Notes under the pieces: model-generated
The model's input: only the letters and a program-made list of their open reading frames with translations
What the model was told of the DNA's origin: nothing
The model's database searches: none
Shown here: piece after piece, positions 32,901 to 35,340 of the stretch
Position numbering within the stretch: the first letter of the stretch is position 1
Layout: each line of letters begins with the position of its first letter
Program-made: the position numbers and the translations under genes
Origin: Haliotis asinina
Taxonomy: Eukaryota; Mollusca; Gastropoda; Lepetellida; Haliotidae
DNA: 64,000 nt
Assembly: GCF_037392515.1 (NCBI RefSeq)
Contig: NC_090295.1
Span: 16,449,001 to 16,513,000 of the forward strand
Reading direction: 5' to 3'

Positions 32901-34943
32901 TCTTGCTGACTTGGTTGACACGTCATCGGTTCCCAATTGTACAGATTGATGTTCATGTTGTTGGTCACAGAATTGTCTGGTCCAGACTCGATTATCTACA
33001 GACCGCCTCCATATAGCTGGAAAATTGCTGGGTGCGGCGTAAAACTAAAACTCACTCACCCACAATGGGTCACTAAGGACAAATTCTTACAACTGATGAG
33101 GTTTCCATTGGCTGGAGCAACCTCTGTCATCAACACCATGCTGGGCAAGGACAACTGGGAAGATTCACTGCTCCTCACCAAGCTGCGTTGTCGTGGTGCC
33201 ATCCCCATCAACACTCGTTCATCACTAGCAGACTTGGGGATAAGTGACGCGGAAGCAGAATCCTGAAGACAAAACACATTAACAGTTTATTGAAGGTCCA
33301 TAGGGTAGCCACCACCCTCTCATCCACAACCACCTTCTTTCCATCCACCCCCACCTTCTTCCCATCCACCCCCACCTTCGTCCCATCCACAACCACCACC
33401 CTCTCATCCACAACCACCACCCTCTCATCCACAACCACCACCCTCTCATCCACAACCAACTTCTTTCCATCCACCCCGACCTTCTTCCCATCCACCCCCA
33501 CCTTCCTCCCATCCACAACCACCACCCTCTCATCCACAACCACCTTCCTCCCATCCACAACCACCTTCTTCCCATCCACAATCAGACCCCCCCCAGCCAC
33601 AACCACCTTCTTCCCATCCACAATCAGAAACGTCTCATCCACAACCACCTTCCTCCCATCCACAATGACCACCCTCTCATCCACAACCACCTTCCTCCCA
33701 TCCACAACCACATTCTTCCCATCCACAATCAGAACCCTCTCATCCACCCCCACCTTCCTCCCATCCACAATCACCACCCTCTCATCCACCCCACCTTCTT
33801 CCCATCCACAATTACCTCCCTCTCATCCACCTCCACCTTCTTCCCATCCACAATCACCACCCTCTCATCCACAACCACCTTCCTCCCATCCACCCTCACC
33901 TTCCTCCCATCCACAATCACCACCCTCTCATCCACCCCCACCTTCCTCCCATCCACAACCACCTTCCTCCCATCCACAATCACCACCTTCCTAGCCACAG
34001 CCACCTTCCTCCCATCCGCAATCCCCACCCTCTCATCCATCCGCCCTTCTTCCCATCCACAATTACCTCCCTCTCATCCACAACCACCTTCATCCAACCC
34101 ATCCCCACCTACCTCCCATCTGCTGCCACCCATCCACCCCACCTCCCTCTCATCCACAACCACCTTCATCCAACCCATCCCCACCTTCCTCCCATCCGCT
34201 GCCACCCATCCACCCCACCTCCCTCTCATCCACAACCACCTTCATCCAACCCATCCCCACCTCCCTCTCATCCACAACCACCTTCATCCTACCATCCCCA
34301 CCTTCCTCCCATCCACTGCCACCCATCCACCCCACCTCCCTCTCATCCACAACCACCTTCATCCAAACCATCCCCACCTCCCTCTCATCCACAACCACCT
34401 TCATCCAAACCATCCCCACCTTCCTCCCATCCGCTGCCACCCATCCATCCCACCTCCCTCTCATCCACAAACACCTTCATCCAAACCATCCCCACCTTCC
34501 TCCCATCCGCTGCCACCCATCCACCCCACCTTCCTCTCATCCACAAACACCTTCATCCAACTCATCCCTACCTTCTTCCCATCCACTGCCACCCAACCAT
34601 CCTCCTTCCCATCCCACCCCCACCTCCCTCTCATCCATCCCCTCCTCCCATTCATCCAACACCCACTGACCTCACAAAATGTAATGTGAATTACAGTCCA
34701 GTCTTGTTCATCTGATATTATATCCATTATCCATTGAAAAGCAAATTGTCAGATTAATGAGGATGTCGGACTAAATAATTGAGACTAAATTATGTTAATC
34801 CAATTTGTTACCAACAAAAGCATCAGGTTAAGATCCTTATAATATAAACAGAGGTCTGATTAACAAGACTTGGCTGTAATACAAACCAGTGTTATAGATT
34901 TCACCTTTGGTAGCTTCTCTAAGGAACGAGTCTGCTTGTCCAT
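8612..34943 (-). CDS. Cation diffusion facilitator metal transporter, Mn-CDF type (9 exons, ~438 aa)
   Basis: The protein moves divalent metal out of the cytosol by exchange with protons. Coding exons on the minus strand are 34943-34905, 33262-33091, 32365-32272, 30808-30673, 30528-30372, 29853-29683, 29121-28993, 28524-28411 and 8916-8612 (TAG). All nine junctions keep phase and have GT/AG borders. The N-terminal ~130 residues are cytosolic and polar. The CDF membrane domain follows, with DSVVD (D171/D175) in TM2 and DHRND (D282/D286) in TM5. Zn-type CDFs usually carry HxxxD in TM5, so DxxxD at both sites suggests Mn2+ transport. This follows known subgroup rules and was not tested. The C-terminal dimerisation domain ('[20 protein letters not shown]') lies entirely in exon 9. 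The start codon has a good context (aacATGG), though an upstream exon cannot be excluded. Intron 8 (8917-28410) holds a Polinton and a DIRS-like element. Intron 1 holds a 1.4-kb minisatellite. Confidence 0.92.
9041..9045. repeat. Left target-site duplication of the Polinton
   Basis: CATTG directly before the element is repeated directly after its other end (23309-23313). Counting one ambiguous T gives TCATTG at 9040-9045 and 23308-23313, the 6-bp size usual for Polintons. Confidence 0.8.
9046..9381 (+). repeat. Left terminal inverted repeat of the Polinton (336 bp)
   Basis: It begins AGTAGTATAGGGAATGAC and pairs with 22973-23308 at equal length. I count about seven mismatches by eye (~2%) and no indel. 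The 3' part of the integrase gene lies within it. Confidence 0.92.
9181..10149 (-). CDS. Polinton integrase (rve family, 322 aa)
   Basis: A retroviral-type DDE integrase that would insert the element's DNA. The catalytic core runs from about residue 75 to 210. It contains 'HQADLLFLP' (first Asp), '[12 protein letters not shown]' (second Asp) and '[17 protein letters not shown]' (Glu). The C-terminal ~70 residues ('[14 protein letters not shown]...') form a small DNA-binding or chromatin-binding-like tail that is encoded inside the left inverted repeat. The start overlaps the end of the polymerase gene by 20 bp. No zinc-binding HHCC motif is visible at the N-terminus. Part of a fossil mobile element. 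Confidence 0.88.
   Translation of the reverse strand: MDMKKFEAIYYSPRGYWKGASAVYKLAKIARVPPEEAKAWLEKQALWQIYLPAPRYVPRRRFGINIPNSVHQADLLFLPHDKRYKYALTVVDVASRYKEAEPLTTKDSAQVARGFERIYKRSPLTWPTELQVDPGREFMGAVSQLLAKHDTKVRRGTAGAHRSQAIVERFNRTLAERLFGYQYAREMVTPGKRSTEWVTRLPKVVSAINHEVTRLTGKKPADAIKLKSIVAESAAPLRGKEKQIPDRALVRYLYQPGEHEGDSRKRATDPIWSVKTYNIDKVDMKADEPNLYYLRDGPGRGFVREELLIVPYGTVLPPTNTR
10130..13855 (-). CDS. Polinton protein-primed family-B DNA polymerase (1241 aa)
   Basis: This protein would copy the element's DNA, starting from a terminal protein. The N-terminus (~1-125) carries three SAP/HeH-like repeats of the form 'TV..LK..AK..G..GYS..RK..L..LL', a DNA-binding helix-extended-helix pattern. The exonuclease domain follows, with '[11 protein letters not shown]' (Exo I), '[14 protein letters not shown]' (Exo II region) and a later Exo III region. 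The polymerase domain has '[18 protein letters not shown]' (motif A), '[17 protein letters not shown]' (motif B) and '[11 protein letters not shown]' (motif C). A Cys/His cluster '[10 protein letters not shown]...H..DC' and another 'CHVCESPL...[11 protein letters not shown]' lie before and within the exonuclease region. This order is typical of Polinton pPolB. Confidence 0.92.
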   Translation of the reverse strand: MVLLGVNTMSTVSELKRVAKQRGVIGYSRMRKSALLRLLGLEAPPTVKQLKAQAKQLGYTGYSNLGRAGLTALLSHAPVAKPPTVKQLKAEAQDLGLGGYSRMRKPQLIELLRQNRAIDLQFVRTERAVGNYLRGWRMHVDRNIDITDIKPLIADKVNQELNNLGSIKFQITVKMSLDKQVGSTTEYVQPYFRGQQEVATHTETIDTSIDTSFQQIREYLERYTHLGSGWAVDKIDNVYLDIANYVPFRGGSYLALPPYYRNKHAIVNVKNRGNDCLRLAIRSALFPAGTHSDRLSSYPQDDGLNWDGIDEPTPISQITKVEKQNNLAINVFGHEGNTTIVHRVSPVKDRQVINIFMIQRGEKYHYTWIKHLSRLLHDQSKHDGEKHFCVRCLHGFTRADLLESHRDDCQGVGQTAIRVDMPKEGDNILKFSNHKNQMSVPYIIYADFEALVVGDTPSGAAGEAPITHKTQEHKACSFGYIVVRCDGETKAPVVYRGPDAAERFLKCLQEEEKIIRNALYKIAPMRLTRVDRLAHASSTNCHVCESPLNGDSVRDHCHITGKYRGAAHNACNLKLKINPKTINIPVVFHNLRGYDSHLIMQAIAKIDGNITCIPNNMERYISFSLNGLRFIDSFQFLLSSLDSLVKANNTFPITDRYTDAETRPLLMRKGVYPYEYMDSWAKFTETRLPPIDCFYSKLNEASVSRDDYSHATNVWNKLGCKNLGDYHDLYLRTDVLLLADVFETFRRTCFKQYKLDPAWYYTSPGLSWDALLKKTGVNLELLTDYDMHLFIEKGLRGGISMASKRYAKANNQYVKGYDPNKPTNHILYLDANNLYGWAMSQYLPTGGFEWVPHVDVMGVAPDSNKGYILEVDLEYPKELHTSHNSYPLAPERMRVNPDWMSEYQHNLSGGRVTDVEKLVPNLMNKTKYIVHYRNLQLYLSLGMRLTKIHRVLMFDQSPWMEPYIRMNTDLRKKATSDFEKNLYKLMNNSVFGKTMENLRKRVTVKLVRSSEEDKLRRLIASPAFNRSKIFTDNLVALHMKKSHIKFNRPVYVGMSILDLSKHLMYDFYYNELKKQYGDRCEVLYTDTDSLLMEIRTEDVYEDMKKHLDLYDTSDYPKTHAIHSTVNKKVLGKMKDECAGTPIAEYIGLRPKMYSILKADNSEIRKAKGVKKYVVKQHIKHARFKEALFKTRTFRHKMNTLRSDGHKIYGLTINKTSLSPMDTKRWIAIDGINTYAYGHEKI
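13892..14158 (-). CDS. Small Cys/His-rich protein of the Polinton (88 aa)
   Basis: Not recognised. It has about ten cysteines and several histidines in pairs ('CEYIL...[14 protein letters not shown]' and '[18 protein letters not shown]'), which suggests two zinc-binding units. The C-terminus is basic. It lies between the polymerase gene and a small membrane-protein gene on the same strand. A zinc-ribbon nucleic-acid-binding or regulatory role is a guess from composition only. Confidence 0.6.
   Translation of the reverse strand: MRPAPYRCEYILMGKTEACGRKCRNQGFCCFHMGSPNYTCSVCGIGVKGHYCLCKAHGANVVRHQLIYKNKKGYIKERRRLLKIDSRV
14178..14507 (-). CDS. Small membrane-anchored protein of the Polinton (109 aa)
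   Basis: The N-terminal half is basic ([13 protein letters not shown]). An acidic and polar middle follows, then the segment '[18 protein letters not shown]' and a C-terminal hydrophobic helix (~90-106, '[14 protein letters not shown]'). I recall similar short proteins with one C-terminal helix from invertebrate Polintons but cannot verify a match. Function unknown; a virion-membrane or assembly role is speculation. Confidence 0.55.
   Translation of the reverse strand: MPWHFPGVISSSRNYEMITRLKYRKKGKRLQRIDFINEQLKRENHAIKTFNDVDEAMKEYYLLTGKQLEPLNKPTLAQYYTPSKGQMNRELGFIVLGIAATALVAKQLN
14556..14783 (-). CDS. Small hydrophobic protein of the Polinton (75 aa)
   Basis: Two hydrophobic stretches ('[14 protein letters not shown]' and '[18 protein letters not shown]') flank a short amphipathic middle, and the protein ends '[10 protein letters not shown]'. 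I recall this pattern as a small conserved protein of cnidarian and molluscan Polintons, from memory only. An AT-rich TATA-like stretch (14787-14815) lies just upstream of its start. Confidence 0.55.
   Translation of the reverse strand: MSEGKTFVNDAYHATVVASLAVGYARLTKMVLKQPTIKLDFNLQDMGMLIMNLGMAMATKDILVKQGIIPDNIMK
14810..15106 (-). CDS. Pro-rich single-pass membrane protein of the Polinton (98 aa)
   Basis: The N-terminus is rich in Pro, Thr and Glu ('[15 protein letters not shown]'). Next come a basic patch ('[13 protein letters not shown]') and one hydrophobic helix (~58-76, '[20 protein letters not shown]'), and then a Pro-rich tail. It overlaps the end of the neighbouring 15572 gene in another frame. 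The tail contains one of the element's recurrent GGGTACCCCC palindromes. Function unknown. Confidence 0.5.
   Translation of the reverse strand: MDAAPEVTQEPVRETPPEVIPPTVTPSQTVTRQKNPKRVAAGKKRWCNQHKVTNPTRLLLAVGVTAAVVITWLYVGVPSHSEPPPNSEPPTVDPHIML
14997..15572 (-). CDS. Unrecognised Polinton protein (~191 aa)
   Basis: I chose the internal start '[14 protein letters not shown]' at 15572 because a TATA-like 'ttataatataa' lies directly upstream. The frame does extend to 15680, where it would add a hydrophobic, signal-like leader. The body is helical and charged ('[20 protein letters not shown]'). A hydrophobic segment '[17 protein letters not shown]' lies near residue 130, with a low-complexity Asn/Gly/Ser tail. 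I cannot assign a function. It lies between the ATPase gene and small membrane-protein genes. Confidence 0.5.
   Translation of the reverse strand: MECEELLEQLGVSPTPPAGPTDDKREKLVALAVGGKAKHYFGDYTPDKIHKMSAEEIDKLYARYESRLGAEMTKTKGSAMTQIYTGIVSHFLPIPPERRLYLWEDLEKDPFIEHAVSSISCGLYHKYGMLLAPVTAAIITAKHCQFERKNNNNSIDGCCSRGDTGTSEGNPSRGDTPHSDPFTNSNQAEES
15690..15746. repeat. Tandem 10-bp repeat 'cttagctttg' inside the Polinton
   Basis: Four exact units at 15701-15740 with partial units on each side ('gcttagcattag...cttagcatac'). It sits in the gap between the ATPase stop codon and the next minus-strand gene, where it could separate or regulate the two. Confidence 0.85.
15742..16431 (-). CDS. Polinton packaging ATPase (A32/FtsK-HerA-like, 229 aa)
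   Basis: This protein would drive the element's DNA into a particle. After a Pro-rich N-terminus (~1-36) come the Walker A motif '[16 protein letters not shown]' (~45-60) and the Walker B motif '[10 protein letters not shown]' (~115-124). A sensor-like stretch '[17 protein letters not shown]' follows, with a Gln characteristic of the family, and then '[19 protein letters not shown]'. The length fits A32-like ATPases. Its first bases overlap the end of the capsid-like gene by 29 bp, which suggests co-transcription. Confidence 0.9.
   Translation of the reverse strand: MGDSCKPSTDGGYSPTPPNNKQSPLPHTPRGYPQLPTDPHCAIVCGQTGCGKTVFVLDMLEGYYKDVFDNIVIMCPTLSMNKTYARPWVMTDPDVHKIDPGTRLQDWLKALHEKFKGEPTLFILDDCSANREITKKRDMLSYLAFSGRHANHSVWVLTQKFNSVLKDLREQTRWVALFHCKDRDSFEECLRENDVMSKLERERVKKQLAETKHAKLVLKTDQPVAYIVC
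16403..17659 (-). CDS. Probable major capsid protein of the Polinton (418 aa)
   Basis: The protein is long and mostly β-strand-like. Its segments include '[18 protein letters not shown]', '[18 protein letters not shown]' and '[14 protein letters not shown]'. They resemble double-jelly-roll hexon-type proteins of Polintons and adintoviruses as I remember them. Position fits as well: it lies directly upstream of the packaging ATPase, as capsid genes often do. No database comparison was made, and a different structural role is possible. It diverges from the next gene across a ~32-bp AT-rich promoter gap. Confidence 0.68.
   Translation of the reverse strand: MYGRKLDPFRRLREPLGARAVRQSVTITNNPSKIDQNQTLLVRFPNLGENDLIVPGTVRLAFNITLTSDNDKRELVRNVGRAIIKKTTVKISGNEVLSIDDSDVFHCYKDLWKSEGERVNDVYQGISKSTRARIGYVFTQDQQDKLSDGEKAIARAYGNRFCVPLDFELLTGHAPFYQAALGDRLEYELTFNDYSKVVRTPNGDEASYAIDNISLEFDMVTSPELARQVRSQYSGKMAILYDRVLRHRSVVRDKSDTVWNINLNVPARSMKGILVVPVEYYDPFRRDSEKFFNPEIEKVEVTIEGVPNQLFSHGMRPHQQWDEIKKLPVGDYITKDLDLGSVQIGEYLTTKYALWLDMRSTDDDKLHGSGRRIDNGSEGITIQITKKAQPAGKLKLYLYVIMDAQLNIDNGRFVQAIY
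17660..17691. promoter_or_regulatory. AT-rich divergent promoter gap in the Polinton
   Basis: Only about 32 bp separate the capsid-like gene (minus) from the 399-aa gene (plus). They contain 'tatataaaagaaatatattt', a TATA-like core on both strands. A shared bidirectional promoter is inferred from position. Confidence 0.5.
17692..18858 (+). CDS. Coiled-coil protein with hydrophobic C-terminus, Polinton (388 aa)
   Basis: The frame opens at 17659, but I prefer the Met at 17692 ('[12 protein letters not shown]') because the earlier codons lie in the promoter-like gap. The N-terminal ~180 residues are polar ('[18 protein letters not shown]'). A heptad-like, highly charged coiled coil follows at about 180-290 ('[16 protein letters not shown]' type). 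Next are a hydrophobic helix ('[22 protein letters not shown]'), a Gly/Pro/Thr linker encoded by GGGGG..CCCCC palindromes, and two more hydrophobic helices to the end. A membrane or fusion-type structural role is possible. I do not recognise the family. Confidence 0.6.
   Translation: MDEDIDMTEMPGASAQAFDDEQETSFTSSPLNQELLETTVNDYYESLRRDKNYVEPQGRYHKNFFIDTKGVLRLKSDPGVDLFNKSNKKPLALSTLASRHGVEFIRKNLNTNDYGGAIPKAVVEDLQATRSHLTIRDEMTPQRATEASDSIEKLLSTYWDKPLPGFDFPVRELRGLDEAVKRVRGELVNNMGKLNEIDEHIAREKTKLNETENHDMKRRINERLRDLEDERRTRLESASSNREQLRSQISRIRETIDRILNEDTTLANRIRILFREQGITIASILTALGFIISTLVVSLVGGTPTPGGRGTPTPTGGGVKDWIKKLGEGLAKLAGKAAEALPGILGSIVSWLLSALSKTAMWLSQNLWAAIVAVAGLVYVAAKKSLTK
18836..20008 (-). CDS. Unrecognised Polinton protein (390 aa)
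   Basis: The N-terminus '[17 protein letters not shown]' starts a mixed α/β region with many aromatic residues ('[18 protein letters not shown]', '[19 protein letters not shown]'). A Pro-rich region ('[15 protein letters not shown]') and a C-terminal hydrophobic helix ('[15 protein letters not shown]') end it. Its 3' end overlaps that of the convergent 17692-18858 gene by 23 bp. I recall similar unnamed proteins in invertebrate Polintons but cannot name it. A structural role is plausible from position among other late-type genes. Confidence 0.55.
   Translation of the reverse strand: MDLAHLKIVVNADGTGFKTTFINIFEKYVVSVNNAQAVVNWNQNPMQFWQNQLNFAVWCATTGSGVTPDYGIDELSKAVILFHIYYQTRRILKEISAPLPQDKAWSMTNNPYDRRAYERICGEFEIPTNKDFRLPGVNHGLGIVLVYFYRSGTYYAGSKDGSYNPNRHTFTGPTTNEKIHVSCIKQTNPDAATAWTKMISKTSKEFTRAGTIRLNDSIRTYVWALLGAQSMTRSNILGKGTAYDAQKQFVSNVDDAINSPVDLPRAIDRYQNVLEYARSKVNYVFGVGLYMAPSDMQLRIKKVVGYNNKIVIATADQKLGINPDINTPYIPHIPPHEKGIVAPPPESEVHVPPTHPHMYVGVPPYQQHIDNKTALVVGGVTLGLIWLKIS
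20009..20037. promoter_or_regulatory. Palindromic bidirectional promoter of the Polinton
   Basis: A 29-bp gap lies between two divergent start codons. Including both ATGs (20006-20040), the sequence is a near-perfect palindrome made of two inverted 'CATATTATAATATAT' arms around 'AATT'. Each arm provides a TATAAT/TATTATAAT-like core for one gene. Confidence 0.6.
20038..20562 (+). CDS. β-rich Polinton protein, minor-capsid candidate (174 aa)
   Basis: The sequence alternates hydrophobic and polar residues in strand-like fashion ('[16 protein letters not shown]', '[19 protein letters not shown]') and has no hydrophobic helix. Its size and β character would suit a single-jelly-roll minor capsid (penton) protein, which Polintons are known to encode. 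I have no motif that proves this. It is transcribed away from the 390-aa gene, from a shared palindromic promoter. Confidence 0.42.
   Translation: MYITLPGITSGEAVQLTHAIDNTSGQLEVALCDITYLPQWTNINASNNKLFVSGTRSQITDGYYSVCSLNDEVFKPLGAELKMNDSNGTVVLINNGRNPLRLGRPLARILGMSPDEIKPTTTVTGTKLPDLVPYRELYIHLDQVSTTYNIQGGHPSTILRAVPVKTEKYNDGRT
20688..21599 (+). CDS. Fibre-like Polinton protein, paralogue 1 (303 aa)
   Basis: The N-terminal signature '[20 protein letters not shown]' is followed by '[11 protein letters not shown]'. β-rich segments and a C-terminal '[20 protein letters not shown]' complete the protein. The 'DLGDT.GFD.PG...Y.LH.K.N.Y.RV' pattern recalls short repeats in tail- or fibre-type attachment proteins. 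That function is an inference from sequence style. It is the first of two tandem relatives; the next begins 11 bp downstream. Confidence 0.55.
   Translation: MTSAQGPGVKKCVNIGISDLGDTRGFDAPGVDGTSYALHLKNNIYKRVEIPSGGALSDMIDTTRATVNTKYALVNTGDNNWIIYPSFGGKLFDLDDVESTTVARNKPYMLVFTEDDKWVLLPDNDWFLNIRLVSPYVFTDNKDNHLNKVVNNGTLLVAYVPTQRRSVVVSPVNTMAAHMLSSKPAIQNVKLQLVSEFEGVVTILEDLPANSTLIIKVYLGEPSGNDVEIVKGIKLGWVKRHQYQVCNVYVRVGVGSNTSLQGVNVIVENKISLINIFLPDNIHFMGMKFTPELLSENQLEIIS
21610..22326 (+). CDS. Fibre-like Polinton protein, paralogue 2 (238 aa)
   Basis: It shares both ends with the preceding gene: an N-terminal '[20 protein letters not shown]', then '[11 protein letters not shown]', and a C-terminal '[19 protein letters not shown]'. 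A central '[18 protein letters not shown]' also matches paralogue 1's '[11 protein letters not shown]'. It is about 65 residues shorter, lacking most of the region between the N-terminal signature and the central block. Its base composition is more AT-rich. The next gene begins directly after its stop codon. Confidence 0.55.
   Translation: MTSHRPNTTLNDLGDTEGFDQPGEEDELYILHFKDNVYRRVSLSDLKEPKWLINLTIASPYITLKEEKWGYISKIRNNGIWPGDFITENKATVSIDSRIGEKSGLSSDTESKLTFSSKFFLPKEHLDQINYLYTIIIEVVFTYFNQENSSKGRQILPGLTIHWYNEHAGQYCRIVIQRDNPGGPINRLISLPGVFITTEKSIGLSPIIINYDLSLVGFKFIREILTETQLKYFSKYIL
22327..22944 (+). CDS. Helical membrane protein of the Polinton (205 aa)
   Basis: A charged N-terminal helix ('[19 protein letters not shown]') precedes a long glycine- and alanine-rich hydrophobic hairpin (~58-100, including '[20 protein letters not shown]' and '[15 protein letters not shown]'). 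A charged coiled-coil-like tail follows. The shape (helix, two-helix membrane hairpin, helix) resembles pore-forming or apolipoprotein-L-like proteins in outline only. It ends 28 bp before the right inverted repeat. Function unknown. Confidence 0.55.
   Translation: MGLYPVVEEVAKTLETVDGFRLRQLCDVKRQLEQDRDTRKALCKKYNRAFNIVDGADTTLMATSMGLGAAGVGLLATIVAAPIVLGIEITAGVAGLAGLALKLVSRRLNRKALKHDEIRVLAEAKLNTVSERISTALSDSKISEEEFRSILSELKKYNGMKQDIRSKSRKSAISEDEKKKYIEQGIQKAQQAFIMNTKEIVGGSR
22973..23308 (-). repeat. Right terminal inverted repeat of the Polinton (336 bp)
   Basis: An inverted copy of 9046-9381 with about 2% difference. Because the integrase gene ends inside the left repeat, this copy contains a duplicate of the last ~67 integrase codons without the rest of that gene. 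Confidence 0.92.
23309..23313. repeat. Right target-site duplication of the Polinton
   Basis: CATTG, matching 9041-9045; TCATTG if the shared T at 23308 is counted. Confidence 0.8.
23730..24045. repeat. Short foldback fragment sharing ends with the DIRS-like element
   Basis: 'ttttatacttatcctgactc' near 23748 and its inverse 'gagtcaggataagtataaaa' near 24010 bound about 300 bp. The same end motif also starts and ends the adjacent larger element (24066 and 28105). This may be a terminal piece of a second copy or a non-autonomous relative. It lies in CDF intron 8. Confidence 0.5.
24066..28105 (-). mobile_element. Degraded DIRS-like (tyrosine-recombinase) retroelement, ~4 kb
   Basis: It has inverted ends of about 26 bp ('ccttatcctgactcatgctt' at 24066; inverse ending 28105). 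In minus-strand order, regions resembling a gag-type protein (~26000-27900) come first. An RNase H-like block follows ('[15 protein letters not shown]', 'HINQLEMK', 'LLMIHTDNS'; ~25545-25856), then the '[19 protein letters not shown]' segment (~25260) that follows RNase H in DIRS elements, and a recombinase-like tail. It is clearly broken, with many breaks, and is older than the Polinton. It is in the same orientation as the host CDF gene, in the same intron. Family call by memory of DIRS signatures. Confidence 0.6.
29470..29580 (+). repeat. tRNA-like SINE copy in a CDF intron
   Basis: 'ggggtagcctagtgcttaaa' head, then 'acaatgtgtgaagaccattt', 'ccgtgatactg' and 'cgtaaaactcattcagtctc'. It lies antisense to the CDF gene, in its intron 6. 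Confidence 0.65.
29881..30040. repeat. (CTA/CCA)n trinucleotide tract in a CDF intron
   Basis: About 160 bp of CTA units alternating with blocks of CCA. It creates a spurious poly-Val frame on the minus strand. It starts less than 30 bp upstream of the splice acceptor of the 29683-29853 exon and could disturb its polypyrimidine tract or branch point. Confidence 0.9.
30135..30275 (+). repeat. tRNA-like SINE copy, diverged
   Basis: 'cttaaagcatttgcttgtca', 'tgtttgattctaaacatggt', 'ggaatattgctaaaagcaac' and a 3' cactcactca. It lies in CDF intron 5, antisense. Confidence 0.6.
30867..31146 (+). repeat. Full-length Haliotis-type ~280-bp repeat
   Basis: It begins with (GTGA)n, then 'gtttagttttacgccgcact', 'ccagctatatggcggcggtc' and 'gaataatcgagtctggacca', and ends 'cccgggaccttcacgggtca'. 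It is the best-preserved copy in the window and serves as reference for the pieces at 32495-33060, 37630-37800, 40885-41020, 43726-43885, 48985-49145, 60395-60660, 63062-63155 and 63708-63976. I recall it as one of the commonest abalone repeats. It has no coding capacity. Confidence 0.85.
31271..31586 (+). repeat. Composite foldback element, copy A
   Basis: Two palindromic modules lie side by side. The first (31271-~31413) runs from 'ttctaccatgac' to 'gtaatggtagaa'. The second (~31414-31578) has long arms from 'ggagataaacgtattgtgtt' to 'aacacagtatgtttatctcc', with 'aattataatagctct' paired around the loop. An inverted second copy with the same two-module order lies at 43394-43690. It looks like a non-autonomous DNA element (MITE) without coding capacity. 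Confidence 0.75.
32495..33060. repeat. Two Haliotis-type ~280-bp repeat copies in opposite orientation
   Basis: A degenerate plus-strand copy (~32495-32700) has 'gacaatccagtgattgacat'. A better minus-strand copy (~32800-33060) runs from 'gtgaaggtcccggggtagaa' to 'cggcgtaaaactaaaactca'. A short piece of a third, plus-strand type copy lies between them ('gtaaataatcaagtctggac', ~32727). All are in CDF intron 2. Confidence 0.75.
33290..34670. repeat. 1.4-kb CCACC-rich minisatellite in CDF intron 1
   Basis: Units of about 18-27 bp are built on 'ccaccttcctcccatccaca' and 'accaccctctcatccacaa'. They shift after ~34040 to a longer higher-order unit ('cctctcatccacaaccacct' plus 'tcatccaacccatccccacc' and 'gctgccacccatccacccca'). 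Strand asymmetry is extreme (almost no G on the plus strand). Open frames run through it on both strands only because the unit lacks stops. Confidence 0.9.
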
Positions 34944-35103
34944 GTTGTGTGTTATTTCACTGATTTGGATTAAGTATTAGTCGCTGCAGGATTCAGAAGT
35001 GTAGAAGATGTTATCATCTTTGTGAACATCATCCATTTGATTCTTGTATTCTTTCATCGTTGTACTGGACCACTTGCTGAAAGTTAGTTCAAACAAAAAT
35101 ACA

Positions 35104-35183
35104 ACAATAAATATAATACTGCAGTATAAATATAATACTGCAGCATAAATATAATACTGAAGTATAAATATAATACTGCAGTA
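35104..35183. repeat. Four tandem ~20-bp 'ataaatataatactgcagt' units
   Basis: Near-identical units, each with a self-complementary 'tactgcagta' core, so each can form a small hairpin. They lie about 160 bp upstream of the CDF start codon, in its likely 5' region. Confidence 0.8.
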
Positions 35184-35249
35184 TCACAACATGCCATAGC
35201 AAACTGAGTGAGTGAATAGTTGAACATTGCTAGCTGAGAGCTATGATGC

Positions 35250-35340
35250 AGTCCTATACAGTCAAGACATATTCCAGCAATATCATGGAGGGGGACACTT
35301 TGTCGCCCATGTAGGGAATTGAACCTGGGTCTTAACCACT
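35250..35340 (-). repeat. tRNA-like SINE copy, minus strand
   Basis: 'ttccagcaatatcatgga', then 'catgtagggaattgaacctg' (inverse of the B-box region), then 'ggtcttaaccact' (inverse of the A-box region). Confidence 0.55.

Noticed and set aside
33208-33994. Long open frames on both strands (193 aa minus, 234 aa plus)
   Set aside because: They are translations of the CCACC-rich minisatellite in CDF intron 1. The unit lacks stop codons, and no start context or domain supports a protein.
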